Source of the DNA: Bacteroidales bacterium
GTDB taxonomy: Bacteria; Bacteroidota; Bacteroidia; Bacteroidales; JAQUTK01
Direction: 5' to 3'
Assembly (NCBI GenBank): GCA_028709785.1
Contig: JAQUTK010000005.1
Location: 62,001-126,000 of the forward strand
DNA length: 64,000 nucleotides
The notes under the pieces are model-generated. The model did no database searches, was not told where the DNA came from, and was given only the letters and a program-made list of their open reading frames with translations. Below are positions 57,284 through 64,000 of the stretch, in pieces (the stretch's first letter is position 1; each line of letters opens with the position of its first letter). A program made the position numbers and the translations under genes.

Positions 57284-57336
57284 AAAAGAAATTTACTCAT
57301 TTTTTATAATTGATAGAAAATGAGTAAATTTCTTTT
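57284..57336. repeat. 20-bp perfect inverted repeat between divergent genes
   Basis: Arms 57284-57303 and 57317-57336 are perfect complements over 20 bp around a 13-nt loop. The right arm continues into TTTTTATT, so on the plus strand it looks like a terminator hairpin. However, it lies upstream of both flanking genes, so an attenuator or operator is as likely. Confidence 0.65.
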
Positions 57337-57404
57337 TATTGGAATGATTTTCTTTACAGTGTCGCTTCACAAACTGTGGAGCACAAATAAATAACCTATT
57401 TAAG

Positions 57405-57572
57405 ATGAAAGAAACAAAGTCTGAATTATTTTCCAACCATGCAATGAGTATCGGGGAAATCCTGGCTACCATGTTTGGTGAAGAGCGTTTTCCAAAACCT
57501 GATGCTGTCCATGATGCGGCGACAGAGGGGAGTATTAACCGTGAGCAAAAAGAGAAAGAGAGGCGAAGTTGA
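57405..57572 (+). CDS. Small ORF upstream of the VirE-N/DUF3987 gene
   Basis: A 55-residue open frame beginning MKETKSELFSNHAMS and ending EQKEKERRS, rich in Glu and Lys, with no signal peptide or known motif. Its stop overlaps the earliest possible start of the following gene, suggesting coupling. It could be a genuine small protein, a leader peptide or a remnant of the N-terminus of the next gene in another frame. No close relative is recognised. Confidence 0.4.
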   Translation: MKETKSELFSNHAMSIGEILATMFGEERFPKPDAVHDAATEGSINREQKEKERRS

Positions 57573-57580
57573 GTTCGCCG

Positions 57581-59833
57581 ATGATGGGATACTTCCGCTC
57601 GGTGCTGGACAAAGATCCAGCCCGTGCCTCGCTCGAAAGTATCATGAAAGGGATCTGTGAGGGAAAGTGGAAGGAACCGGTGGAGCGGATCCGCTCCTTG
57701 CGTGCGGAGGGCAACAAAGCGGAGGCAGACAAGGTGAAGCGGATGCTGAGTGCCTTTACGACTTCGGCAATCTGCGTGGGCGGTCACGCGCTGGCCCATG
57801 TGACGGACTACACAGGTCTGATGGGGCTGGACTTTGACAAGGTGCCTGCGGAGATGCTCGATGAGAAGATCAGGCTCTGCCAGGAGTGCGTCCACACGAT
57901 GGCGTTGTTTAAGACGTGTAGCAACGAGGGTTTTCGGGTGATCGTATGCACCGACGGAGGTCAGGAGGATCATCTGGTAGCTTATCGAGGTATCGCTCAG
58001 TTGTATGAAAAGCTGCTGGATCTCAAGTGCGACGAGCATTGTAAGGATGTGAACCGTCTGAGCTTTGTGTCGTATGACCCTCAGGCATATTACAAGGAGG
58101 ACGCCGAACTCTTTTCGGTGCCTTCGCAGACCAGTGATTTAGCACAGCTTCTGGACTCTTATCTCCCTAACAACCCCATTGAGCTGGGAGGTCGCAATGC
58201 CGGGGTGTTTAAGTTTGCATTGCTGGCCAAAAGTCACGGATTTACCCAGTGGAAAACAGCCGCTTTGCTGATTGCCAGGTATAGCGCGCCCGACTTTACC
58301 GTCCAAGAAATTGACGCGGCGATTGCCTCGGCTTTCAAGGAAAACAGAGTCTTGAACACCCCTGTTCATTCGTTTCAGAAACAGGGGAAAAGTACCCAAA
58401 ATGGTGCCCTTAGTGCCCTAGTGCCTCTTATGTCCCCGTCCATACCTATAGAACACCCATTAAATGGATCTAACTCTAATGATTATGAGGATCTTACAGC
58501 AAATACTCCGACGCTCCCCGACTCAATTTTCAGCTGTCTTCCCCGGAGGCTGCGGAGGGCAATTGAGCATTGCAAAAACCCGAAACAAAAAGACGTCATG
58601 CTCATCAGCGCGATCGTTGTTTTGAGTGCCTGTTTGCCCAAAGTAAAAGGACGTTACGGAGAATATACCTTCAGTCCGCAACTCTTTTTCTTCCTTCTGG
58701 CAGAAGCTGCCTCCGGTAAAGGAGAAATGACCTTTGCCGGCAAACTCTTTGAAGCCATCGACGAACGTTTCAAGACTATCTACGTGGAAGACATGAAGCG
58801 ATATAACCGCCTTCACGACAAGTGGCTTCACGACAAAGAAGCTTCCTACAAAGAGAAGCGAGAGTTTGACGTTCCCGAACCCGAGCAACCGAAGGAGGTC
58901 GAATTCAGCATCCCGGCCAACATCAGTAAATCGATGATTCACCACCATCTGGATCAGAATGGCGAAGTAGGCGGCATCATGTTTGACACAGAAGCCAACA
59001 CCCTCAACAGCGCCAATAAGATGGAGTGTGGCAACTTTGTAAGCGACCTTTGTAAGATGTTTCATCACGAACCCATCGCCTCCTCATTCAGGATACTGGG
59101 CAAGATGATCTGTGTGAAGAATCCCAAGATGGCACTGGCACTCTCGGGCACACCCGATCAGTTGGGCAAACTGATACCCAACAAGAGAAGTGGTCTCTTC
59201 AGTCGTATTCTCTTCCTCACCATTACCGGTGATGCCCTCTGGTATGATCAGACCCCTGATTATGAAAATATAAGCACACAGGGATTTTTCGAACATGAGA
59301 GTCTGGAAGTGCTCAACGACTATGATTTTCTCGACATGCACCCTACGGATGTGCGCCTCTCACCTATCCAGTGGAAGACGCTCAACCAACAGTACAGTGC
59401 CATGCTCAAAGATGTGGTGCTCGAAGAAGATATCACCTTGCAGAGTATTGTAAAGCGTCACGGAATAATGACGCTGCGTATTGCCATGGTGCTGACAGCC
59501 CTCAGAAAAGCAGATGACAAGAGTTACCAGCCGACGATTTATTGCAGCGATGTAGATTATACCACCGCCATGGAAATCACGAAATGCTGCATGGAACACA
59601 GTTTCCTGCTGAGCACCACTTTGCCGGACAATGCGACAGGCATGCTCCCCGTGCGAAAAGCCAAACGGATGCAAGCCATGTTGGATTTGTTGTCGGAAGA
59701 GTTTACCACGAAAGAAGCCTTGGAAGCAGGCGCATCACTTGGTATCGACAAGCGAACGATCTACAAATATCTGGCAAAAGCGATCGGGGTAACAATAGAA
59801 AAAATAGAGCCGGGACGCTATCGCAAGCTTTAA
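57581..59833 (+). CDS. VirE N-terminal / DUF3987 domain protein
   Basis: A 750-residue protein starting at the ATG at 57581 (MMGYFRSVLDK); a TTG at 57569 would add four residues. Residues about 1-190 are the BT4734-like VirE N-terminal domain (FRSVLDKDPARASLESIMKG, then GLDFDKVPAEML), a primase-like fold in related proteins. After a linker, residues about 315-745 are DUF3987-like: a P-loop-like AASGKGEM (about 377-384 in this numbering), then MFDTEANTL and SGTPDQLGKL. The C-terminus has a helix-turn-helix-like segment (GIDKRTIYKYLAKA). These proteins occur in Bacteroidales accessory regions and integrated elements, usually beside DUF4248 genes as here; DNA replication or repair of mobile DNA is guessed but unproven. 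Confidence 0.85.
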   Translation: MMGYFRSVLDKDPARASLESIMKGICEGKWKEPVERIRSLRAEGNKAEADKVKRMLSAFTTSAICVGGHALAHVTDYTGLMGLDFDKVPAEMLDEKIRLCQECVHTMALFKTCSNEGFRVIVCTDGGQEDHLVAYRGIAQLYEKLLDLKCDEHCKDVNRLSFVSYDPQAYYKEDAELFSVPSQTSDLAQLLDSYLPNNPIELGGRNAGVFKFALLAKSHGFTQWKTAALLIARYSAPDFTVQEIDAAIASAFKENRVLNTPVHSFQKQGKSTQNGALSALVPLMSPSIPIEHPLNGSNSNDYEDLTANTPTLPDSIFSCLPRRLRRAIEHCKNPKQKDVMLISAIVVLSACLPKVKGRYGEYTFSPQLFFFLLAEAASGKGEMTFAGKLFEAIDERFKTIYVEDMKRYNRLHDKWLHDKEASYKEKREFDVPEPEQPKEVEFSIPANISKSMIHHHLDQNGEVGGIMFDTEANTLNSANKMECGNFVSDLCKMFHHEPIASSFRILGKMICVKNPKMALALSGTPDQLGKLIPNKRSGLFSRILFLTITGDALWYDQTPDYENISTQGFFEHESLEVLNDYDFLDMHPTDVRLSPIQWKTLNQQYSAMLKDVVLEEDITLQSIVKRHGIMTLRIAMVLTALRKADDKSYQPTIYCSDVDYTTAMEITKCCMEHSFLLSTTLPDNATGMLPVRKAKRMQAMLDLLSEEFTTKEALEAGASLGIDKRTIYKYLAKAIGVTIEKIEPGRYRKL

Positions 59834-60022
59834 TCGGGGGCCTAAGAGGCACCAGGGCACTAAGGCACCAAAAGGTCACTCTTTTGGGACTCAGCAGGAA
59901 ATGAAGACAGCAGATAGAAGCTTCTGTATCAGTTACTAGCAACTAGCAAAAGGGAAAGCCACCCTCCCGCCTTGCCTCCGGTATTACTTAGTTTTGCCTC
60001 CGGTAACGGAAAATGTTTTTGA

Positions 60023-60063
60023 GAGAAATCCCCGGGAGAAAACTTCCGGGGATTCTCTTTTTT
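60023..60063 (+). terminator. Terminator after the DUF3987 gene
   Basis: GAGAAATCCCCGG pairs with CCGGGGATTCTC (one bulged A) and is followed by six T. It lies in the 401-bp gene-free stretch 59834-60234, which also holds the 26-bp palindrome; the first 190 bp of the stretch contain only short direct repeats such as TTGCCTCCGGTA. Confidence 0.85.
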
Positions 60064-60100
60064 GCTCCTCTCCGCTCCCGTCATTTCGACCGTATGTTCC

Positions 60101-60126
60101 GGTAAAAACTATTAATAGTTTTTACC
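60101..60126. promoter_or_regulatory. 26-bp perfect palindrome upstream of the DUF4248 gene
   Basis: GGTAAAAACTATT followed by its exact reverse complement with no spacer. It lies 108 bp upstream of the DUF4248 ATG and after the terminator, so it is a candidate operator or a recombination/replication site. A smaller dyad CTCATT/AATGAG lies at 60190-60205. Confidence 0.55.
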
Positions 60127-60234
60127 AACGGATAGGCATCGCTTCAACCTTTCATCTGTATGTTTTTTTGGGCTTAGAAGGTTGCATATCTCATTGATAA
60201 TGAGTATATTTAAACAATAATAAAACCACACAAA

Positions 60235-60549
60235 ATGATACAGACAGAACACACAGAGCGATATCGCGAGGCAGAACAGACAGCAAAAACAGAGCAGCAG
60301 CACAAAGAGCGCACGGCTCACAACGAGACGGTGGGAGGCTTCAGGATACGCAGTTACAGCAAAGCCGAGCTGGGACTGCTCTACGCCCCGCAACGCAACA
60401 AACACAACGCATGGGAAGCGGTAAAGAACTGGATCGACCGCTGTCAGCCTCTCCGCGAAGCACTACTCAACAGCGGACTCACTGCCAGCACCCGGGTGCT
60501 CACTCCCCGCCAGGTGGAGCTGATCGTAAGGTATCTCGGGGAGCCGTAG
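60235..60549 (+). CDS. DUF4248 domain protein
   Basis: A 104-residue protein. The N-terminal 35 residues are Glu/Gln/His-rich and probably disordered. The DUF4248 domain follows (about 36-104): FRIRSYSKAELGLLYAP, then a helix with WIDRCQPLREALL and the closing LTPRQVELIVRYLGEP. The first segment looks like a helix-turn-helix (SKAELGLLY), so DNA binding is possible. DUF4248 genes accompany VirE-N/DUF3987 genes in many Bacteroidales genomes; the function is unknown. No strong promoter is seen (TATATTTA near 60207). Confidence 0.8.
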   Translation: MIQTEHTERYREAEQTAKTEQQHKERTAHNETVGGFRIRSYSKAELGLLYAPQRNKHNAWEAVKNWIDRCQPLREALLNSGLTASTRVLTPRQVELIVRYLGEP

Positions 60550-60689
60550 TCAGGTAGGTTGTATGGGGAGCTGTGGTGCTCTTTGAATTGTCAACTCACC
60601 TATGCCCACTAACCACCCTTTATGTACGGAGTAAGATTTTTTCTTGATTGTTTTTCAACTTGTATAGTGAGATAAATATAACAAATGTT

Positions 60690-60697
60690 TATCTTTG
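60690..60697 (+). promoter_or_regulatory. -7 promoter box upstream of the restriction locus
   Basis: TATCTTTG matches TAnnTTTG exactly, 22 bp before the pseudogene of the XRE regulator. It probably drives the regulator remnant and hsdR together. Confidence 0.5.
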
Positions 60698-60719
60698 ACA
60701 TTTGAAAAGCTTGTAACTC

Positions 60720-60910
60720 TTGAACAGAATAAAGGCAGTTTTAGAAGGAAAAGTATAAAACAAACTTGGCTGGCTGAGAAATTAGGAAAGAGCTACAACA
60801 GGGTTGACTCTTATATCTAAAACCGACAAAAGCGTAGGCTTGAGTTGCTTTTTCAGCTAGCAAAAGTATTGGAAGTTAACCCCCAAGATATATTGAAAGA
60901 AGATTCATGA
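60720..60910 (+). pseudogene. Broken XRE-family helix-turn-helix regulator
   Basis: Reading from TTG at 60720 gives LNRIKAVLEGK and then a stop at 60756. Shifting frame near 60750 gives SIKQTWLAEKLGKSYNRVDSYI, here interrupted by TAA at 60818, and then NRQKRRLELLFQLAKVL and EVNPQDILKEDS, ending in TGA at 60908-60910. This is the standard small XRE regulator found before restriction genes in Bacteroidota, with one frameshift, one nonsense codon (CAA to TAA fits) and TTG in place of ATG. Its stop overlaps the hsdR start (ATGA). The gap 60550-60906 has no other gene. Confidence 0.75.
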
Positions 60911-63909
60911 GTAAAGAATATCAAATAGAAGAAAATCTAATCAAGCAACTCATCGAGTTGAAGTACAACTATCGACCTGATATTGTAGACAGAAAAACGC
61001 TTGAACAAAACTTCAAAACTAAGTTTGAAGCACTAAATCGTGTTCATCTTACTGAAAGTGAATTTTTACGCTTGCGTGAAGAAATCATCAATCCGGATGT
61101 GTTTGCTGCATCAAAGATGCTTCGTGAACGAAATTACTTTCAACGTGAAGATGGTACGCCTTTGCATTACACACTGGTAAATATCAAAGATTGGTGCAAA
61201 AACGAGTATGAAGTTATCAATCAATTGCGCATCAATACAGAGAACAGCAATCATCGTTATGATGTTATTTTGCTGATTAATGGATTGCCTGTGGTGCAAA
61301 TTGAATTGAAGAAAGTAGACGTTTCGCCACGAAAAGCAATGCAGCAAATTGTTGATTATAAAAATGATTCGGGCAGCGGATATAGCAATACTCTGATGTG
61401 TTTTATGCAGTTGTTTATTGTAAGCAACAGCAATAAAACGTACTATTTTGCCAATAATAAGAACCAGCATTTCAGCTTTAATGCGGATGAACAGTTCTTG
61501 CCTATTTATGAGTTAGCCGATGAAAGCAATAAAAAAATCAACTATTTAGAAGATTTCACGGATAGGTTTCTTAGAAAGTGTACTCTTGGCGAAATGATTA
61601 GCAAGTACATGGTGTTGGTGGAAAGTGAGCAGAAACTTTTGGTTATGCGTCCATATCAAATTTATGCCGTAAGAGCCATTGTTAATTGCATTCACGAAAA
61701 CCGGGGTAATGGTTATATTTGGCACACTACCGGCAGCGGTAAAACCTTGACTTCTTTCAAAACATCTACCTTGTTGAAAGACAACCCCGATATTGAAAAA
61801 TGCCTGTTTGTGGTTGACCGTAAAGATCTTGACCGACAAACCCGTGAAGAGTTCAATAAATTTCAGGAAGGCAGCGTAGAAGAAAATACCAACACAGAAA
61901 CATTGGTAAGGCGTTTATTATCGACCGACTATGCCGACAAAGTTATTGTGACAACCATTCAGAAATTAGGGCTGGCTTTAGATGGGACCTATAAAAAGAA
62001 CTACAAAGAGCGCTTAGAGCCATTGAGCAAAAAACGTATGGTTTTCATCTTTGACGAATGCCACCGTTCGCAGTTTGGCGATAATCACAAAGCCATAAAA
62101 GAGTTTTTCCCTAACGCTCAACTGTTTGGTTTTACAGGTACACCTATTTTTGATGATAATGCAAGTTATAGCACCATTGAAGGGCAAGAGGCATCTTACA
62201 AAACCACCGATGCTATTTTTGAAAAGCAGTTGCATGCTTACACCATTACCCATGCTATAGAGGATAGAAACGTTCTTAAGTTCCACATTGACTATTTCAA
62301 AGGCAAAGGAACTCAAAACGCAAAGCCGGGTGAACCCATTGCACAACAGGCTGTAGTTGAAGCTATTCTCGACAAGCACAACGCAGCAACCAATTCGGGG
62401 CGTTTCAATGCAATATTGGCAACGGCTTCCATCAATAACGCGATTGAATATTATCAGTTATTCAAAGCAATTCAAGAACGGAAGCAAGCTGAAAATGAGG
62501 ATTACGTGTCACTAAATATTGCTTGTGTGTTCTCTCCGCCATCGCAACTAATTGCAAAAGAGGGTGACCAGCAAAGTCAAAAGAATGCTGACGACATCAA
62601 ACAATTACAAGAAGATTTGGCGCAGGAGAAAGAAGACAACAAACAAAATCCGGAGGAAAAGAAAAAAGCGTTGATTGAAATTATTGACGACTACAATTCG
62701 CAGTATAAAACCAGTCATTCTATCAACGAATTCGATTTGTACTATCAGGATGTGCAACAGCGCATCAAAGACCAGAAATACAGCAATAAGGATTACGCAC
62801 ACAAACATAAAATAGACATTACCATCGTTGTGGATATGTTACTGACAGGTTTTGACTCCAAATACTTGAATACCTTGTATGTGGATAAAAACCTGAAATA
62901 TCACGGTTTGATACAAGCATTCTCACGTACCAATCGTGTGCTGAATGACACGAAACCTTATGGTAATGTTTTAGATTTCCGTTCGCAACAAGCCGAGGTA
63001 AATAAAGCAATTGCACTATTTTCTGGTGAAGATAGTGGAAAAGCAAAAGAAATTTGGATGGTTGACCCTGCTCCTGTGGTCATTGATAAATACAAACAGG
63101 CTGTAGAAGCATTGGGCGTGTTTATGCAGGATCATAATTTGGTAAGCGAACCGCAAGAAGTGTATAACCTGAAAGGCGATGCTGCACGCATATCGTTTGT
63201 GAAAAACTTTAAGGAAGTACAGCGTCTCAAAACGCAATTAGACCAATACACCGACATAACCGATGAGCAGCAAGCCAACATCGAAGCCATTTTACCTACC
63301 GAAACTTTGCAAGAGTTCCGTAGTTCATACATAGAAACTGCCAAGAAATTAAGGGAAATACAACAAAGAGAGGGTGACCAGGCACCACCCACTGTTCAAC
63401 AATTGGATTTTGAATTCGTGCTTTTTGCTTCAGCTGTGATTGATTACGACTACATCATGAACCTGATTGCCGACAGTACGCAAAAGAAGCCAGCTAAGCA
63501 AAAAATGACCAAAGCACAGGTAATTAGTTTGCTGAGTGCTAATGCCAACCTGATGGACGAACAGGAAGATCTGACAGAGTACATCAATGGACTGGACTGG
63601 AACAGCGGACAGGAAGTGAACACCTTAACCAAAGGTTACGAAACTTTTAAAGTGGAGAAAAACGAAAAAGAACTGGCTGCCATTGCTCACAAACACGATT
63701 TACAAACAGCAGACTTAAAAGACTTCGTTGAAAATATAATGAGCCGAATGATTTTTGATGGTGAAAAACTAACCGACCTTTTAGAGCCGTTGGAATTGAG
63801 CTGGAAAGAACGCAGGCTAAAAGAACTGGCTTTGATGGAAGATTTAGTACCCCAATTAAAAAAAACAGCCCAAGGGCGTGAAATTAGTGGCTTGGCAGCG
63901 TATGAGTAA
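60907..63909 (+). CDS. hsdR: Type I restriction enzyme HsdR subunit
   Basis: A 1000-residue motor and nuclease subunit. The PD-(D/E)xK nuclease lies at about 40-190 with D119 in YDVILL and E133-x-K135 in QIELKK. The SF2 translocase follows: Walker A TTGSGKT (274-280), DECH (383-386), TGTP (410-413) and motif VI-like IQAFSRTNRV near residue 680. The C-terminal helical region (about 800-1000) binds the methyltransferase core. All motor motifs are intact. It is in an operon after a broken XRE regulator and overlaps a DUF1016-type gene by eight bases; hsdM and hsdS are not in the window and are expected downstream. The codons look more AT-rich than the core genes, suggesting transfer. Confidence 0.95.
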   Translation: MSKEYQIEENLIKQLIELKYNYRPDIVDRKTLEQNFKTKFEALNRVHLTESEFLRLREEIINPDVFAASKMLRERNYFQREDGTPLHYTLVNIKDWCKNEYEVINQLRINTENSNHRYDVILLINGLPVVQIELKKVDVSPRKAMQQIVDYKNDSGSGYSNTLMCFMQLFIVSNSNKTYYFANNKNQHFSFNADEQFLPIYELADESNKKINYLEDFTDRFLRKCTLGEMISKYMVLVESEQKLLVMRPYQIYAVRAIVNCIHENRGNGYIWHTTGSGKTLTSFKTSTLLKDNPDIEKCLFVVDRKDLDRQTREEFNKFQEGSVEENTNTETLVRRLLSTDYADKVIVTTIQKLGLALDGTYKKNYKERLEPLSKKRMVFIFDECHRSQFGDNHKAIKEFFPNAQLFGFTGTPIFDDNASYSTIEGQEASYKTTDAIFEKQLHAYTITHAIEDRNVLKFHIDYFKGKGTQNAKPGEPIAQQAVVEAILDKHNAATNSGRFNAILATASINNAIEYYQLFKAIQERKQAENEDYVSLNIACVFSPPSQLIAKEGDQQSQKNADDIKQLQEDLAQEKEDNKQNPEEKKKALIEIIDDYNSQYKTSHSINEFDLYYQDVQQRIKDQKYSNKDYAHKHKIDITIVVDMLLTGFDSKYLNTLYVDKNLKYHGLIQAFSRTNRVLNDTKPYGNVLDFRSQQAEVNKAIALFSGEDSGKAKEIWMVDPAPVVIDKYKQAVEALGVFMQDHNLVSEPQEVYNLKGDAARISFVKNFKEVQRLKTQLDQYTDITDEQQANIEAILPTETLQEFRSSYIETAKKLREIQQREGDQAPPTVQQLDFEFVLFASAVIDYDYIMNLIADSTQKKPAKQKMTKAQVISLLSANANLMDEQEDLTEYINGLDWNSGQEVNTLTKGYETFKVEKNEKELAAIAHKHDLQTADLKDFVENIMSRMIFDGEKLTDLLEPLELSWKERRLKELALMEDLVPQLKKTAQGREISGLAAYE

Positions 63910-64000
63910 AAATGAAATAGCACCAATAAGCCCCAAGGATTACGATGTAATACTGCGACAGGCTGTCGCAGAAATCCGCACGGCTCGCACTTCCATTGCT
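63902..64000 (+). CDS. DUF1016/YhcG-type nuclease-domain protein, 5' end only
   Basis: Thirty-three codons are visible before the window ends: MSKNEIAPISPKDYDVIL and RQAVAEIRTARTSIA. This matches the N-terminal helical part of DUF1016/YhcG proteins (a Tyr, then IxxAR and a helix leading to a tryptophan-containing segment not reached here). Full-length members end in a PD-(D/E)xK nuclease-like domain and are commonly inserted in type I restriction operons. The start overlaps the end of hsdR by eight bases, so it is in the same operon. Assignment rests on few residues. Confidence 0.6.
   Translation, partial: MSKNEIAPISPKDYDVILRQAVAEIRTARTSIA

Overview
This 64 kb window comes from a Bacteroidota chromosome, very probably order Bacteroidales. 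Many genes are preceded by the Bacteroidota -7 box TAnnTTTG, often with a TTG about 19-20 bp upstream. The gene set fits too: nusB-yajC-ybbR-coaE, xylose isomerase, GH2/GH43/GH95/GH109/GH16 enzymes, BspA-type leucine-rich-repeat proteins and DUF4248. C-terminal domains resembling type IX secretion sorting signals suggest a Parabacteroides/Tannerella/Dysgonomonas-like lineage rather than a typical Bacteroides; this genus-level guess is inference.

Layout. 1-4.8 kb: a GH43 enzyme and a GH2 beta-galactosidase (minus). 5.1-7.5 kb: an ECF sigma / anti-sigma / two secreted-protein operon (minus). 7.7-10.35 kb: an NtrY-like kinase and NtrC-like sigma-54 activator (minus), divergent from three tandem FtsX/MacB-type permeases (10.56-17.63 kb, plus). 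A sigma-54-type promoter and two palindromic activator sites lie between them, so the two-component pair probably drives the permeases. 17.8-21.1 kb: a Tat-exported GH109-type oxidoreductase, an SGNH lipoprotein and a PH-domain membrane protein (plus), then a likely small RNA. 21.45-30.03 kb: one minus-strand operon, Nudix-type regulator - xylulokinase - xylose isomerase - GH95 fucosidase - three-module SGNH/alpha-beta/SGNH esterase, linking xylose metabolism to debranching of acylated or fucosylated glycans. 30.03-30.6 kb: a gene-free, structured, repeat-bearing region.

30.6-34.1 kb is housekeeping (yggL, coaE, ybbR, yajC, nusB). 34.3-40.8 kb: two paralogous giant secreted carbohydrate-binding proteins with sorting-domain tails. 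41.1-44.2 kb: an M60-like metallopeptidase and a GH16 glucanase. 44.3-49.0 kb: a lipoprotein, an isoprenylcysteine-methyltransferase-family membrane protein and an operon of a divergent tryptophanase-family lyase with a secreted PQQ-like propeller. 49.4-55.5 kb: a TPR protein and two large secreted BspA-like LRR proteins. 55.6-57.2 kb (minus): a small hypothetical protein and a non-secreted LRR protein.

57.4-64 kb is an accessory island: a VirE-N/DUF3987 protein, DUF4248, a broken XRE regulator, a type I restriction HsdR and the start of a DUF1016-type gene cut by the window edge. No rRNA, tRNA, CRISPR array, transposase or integrase was recognised.
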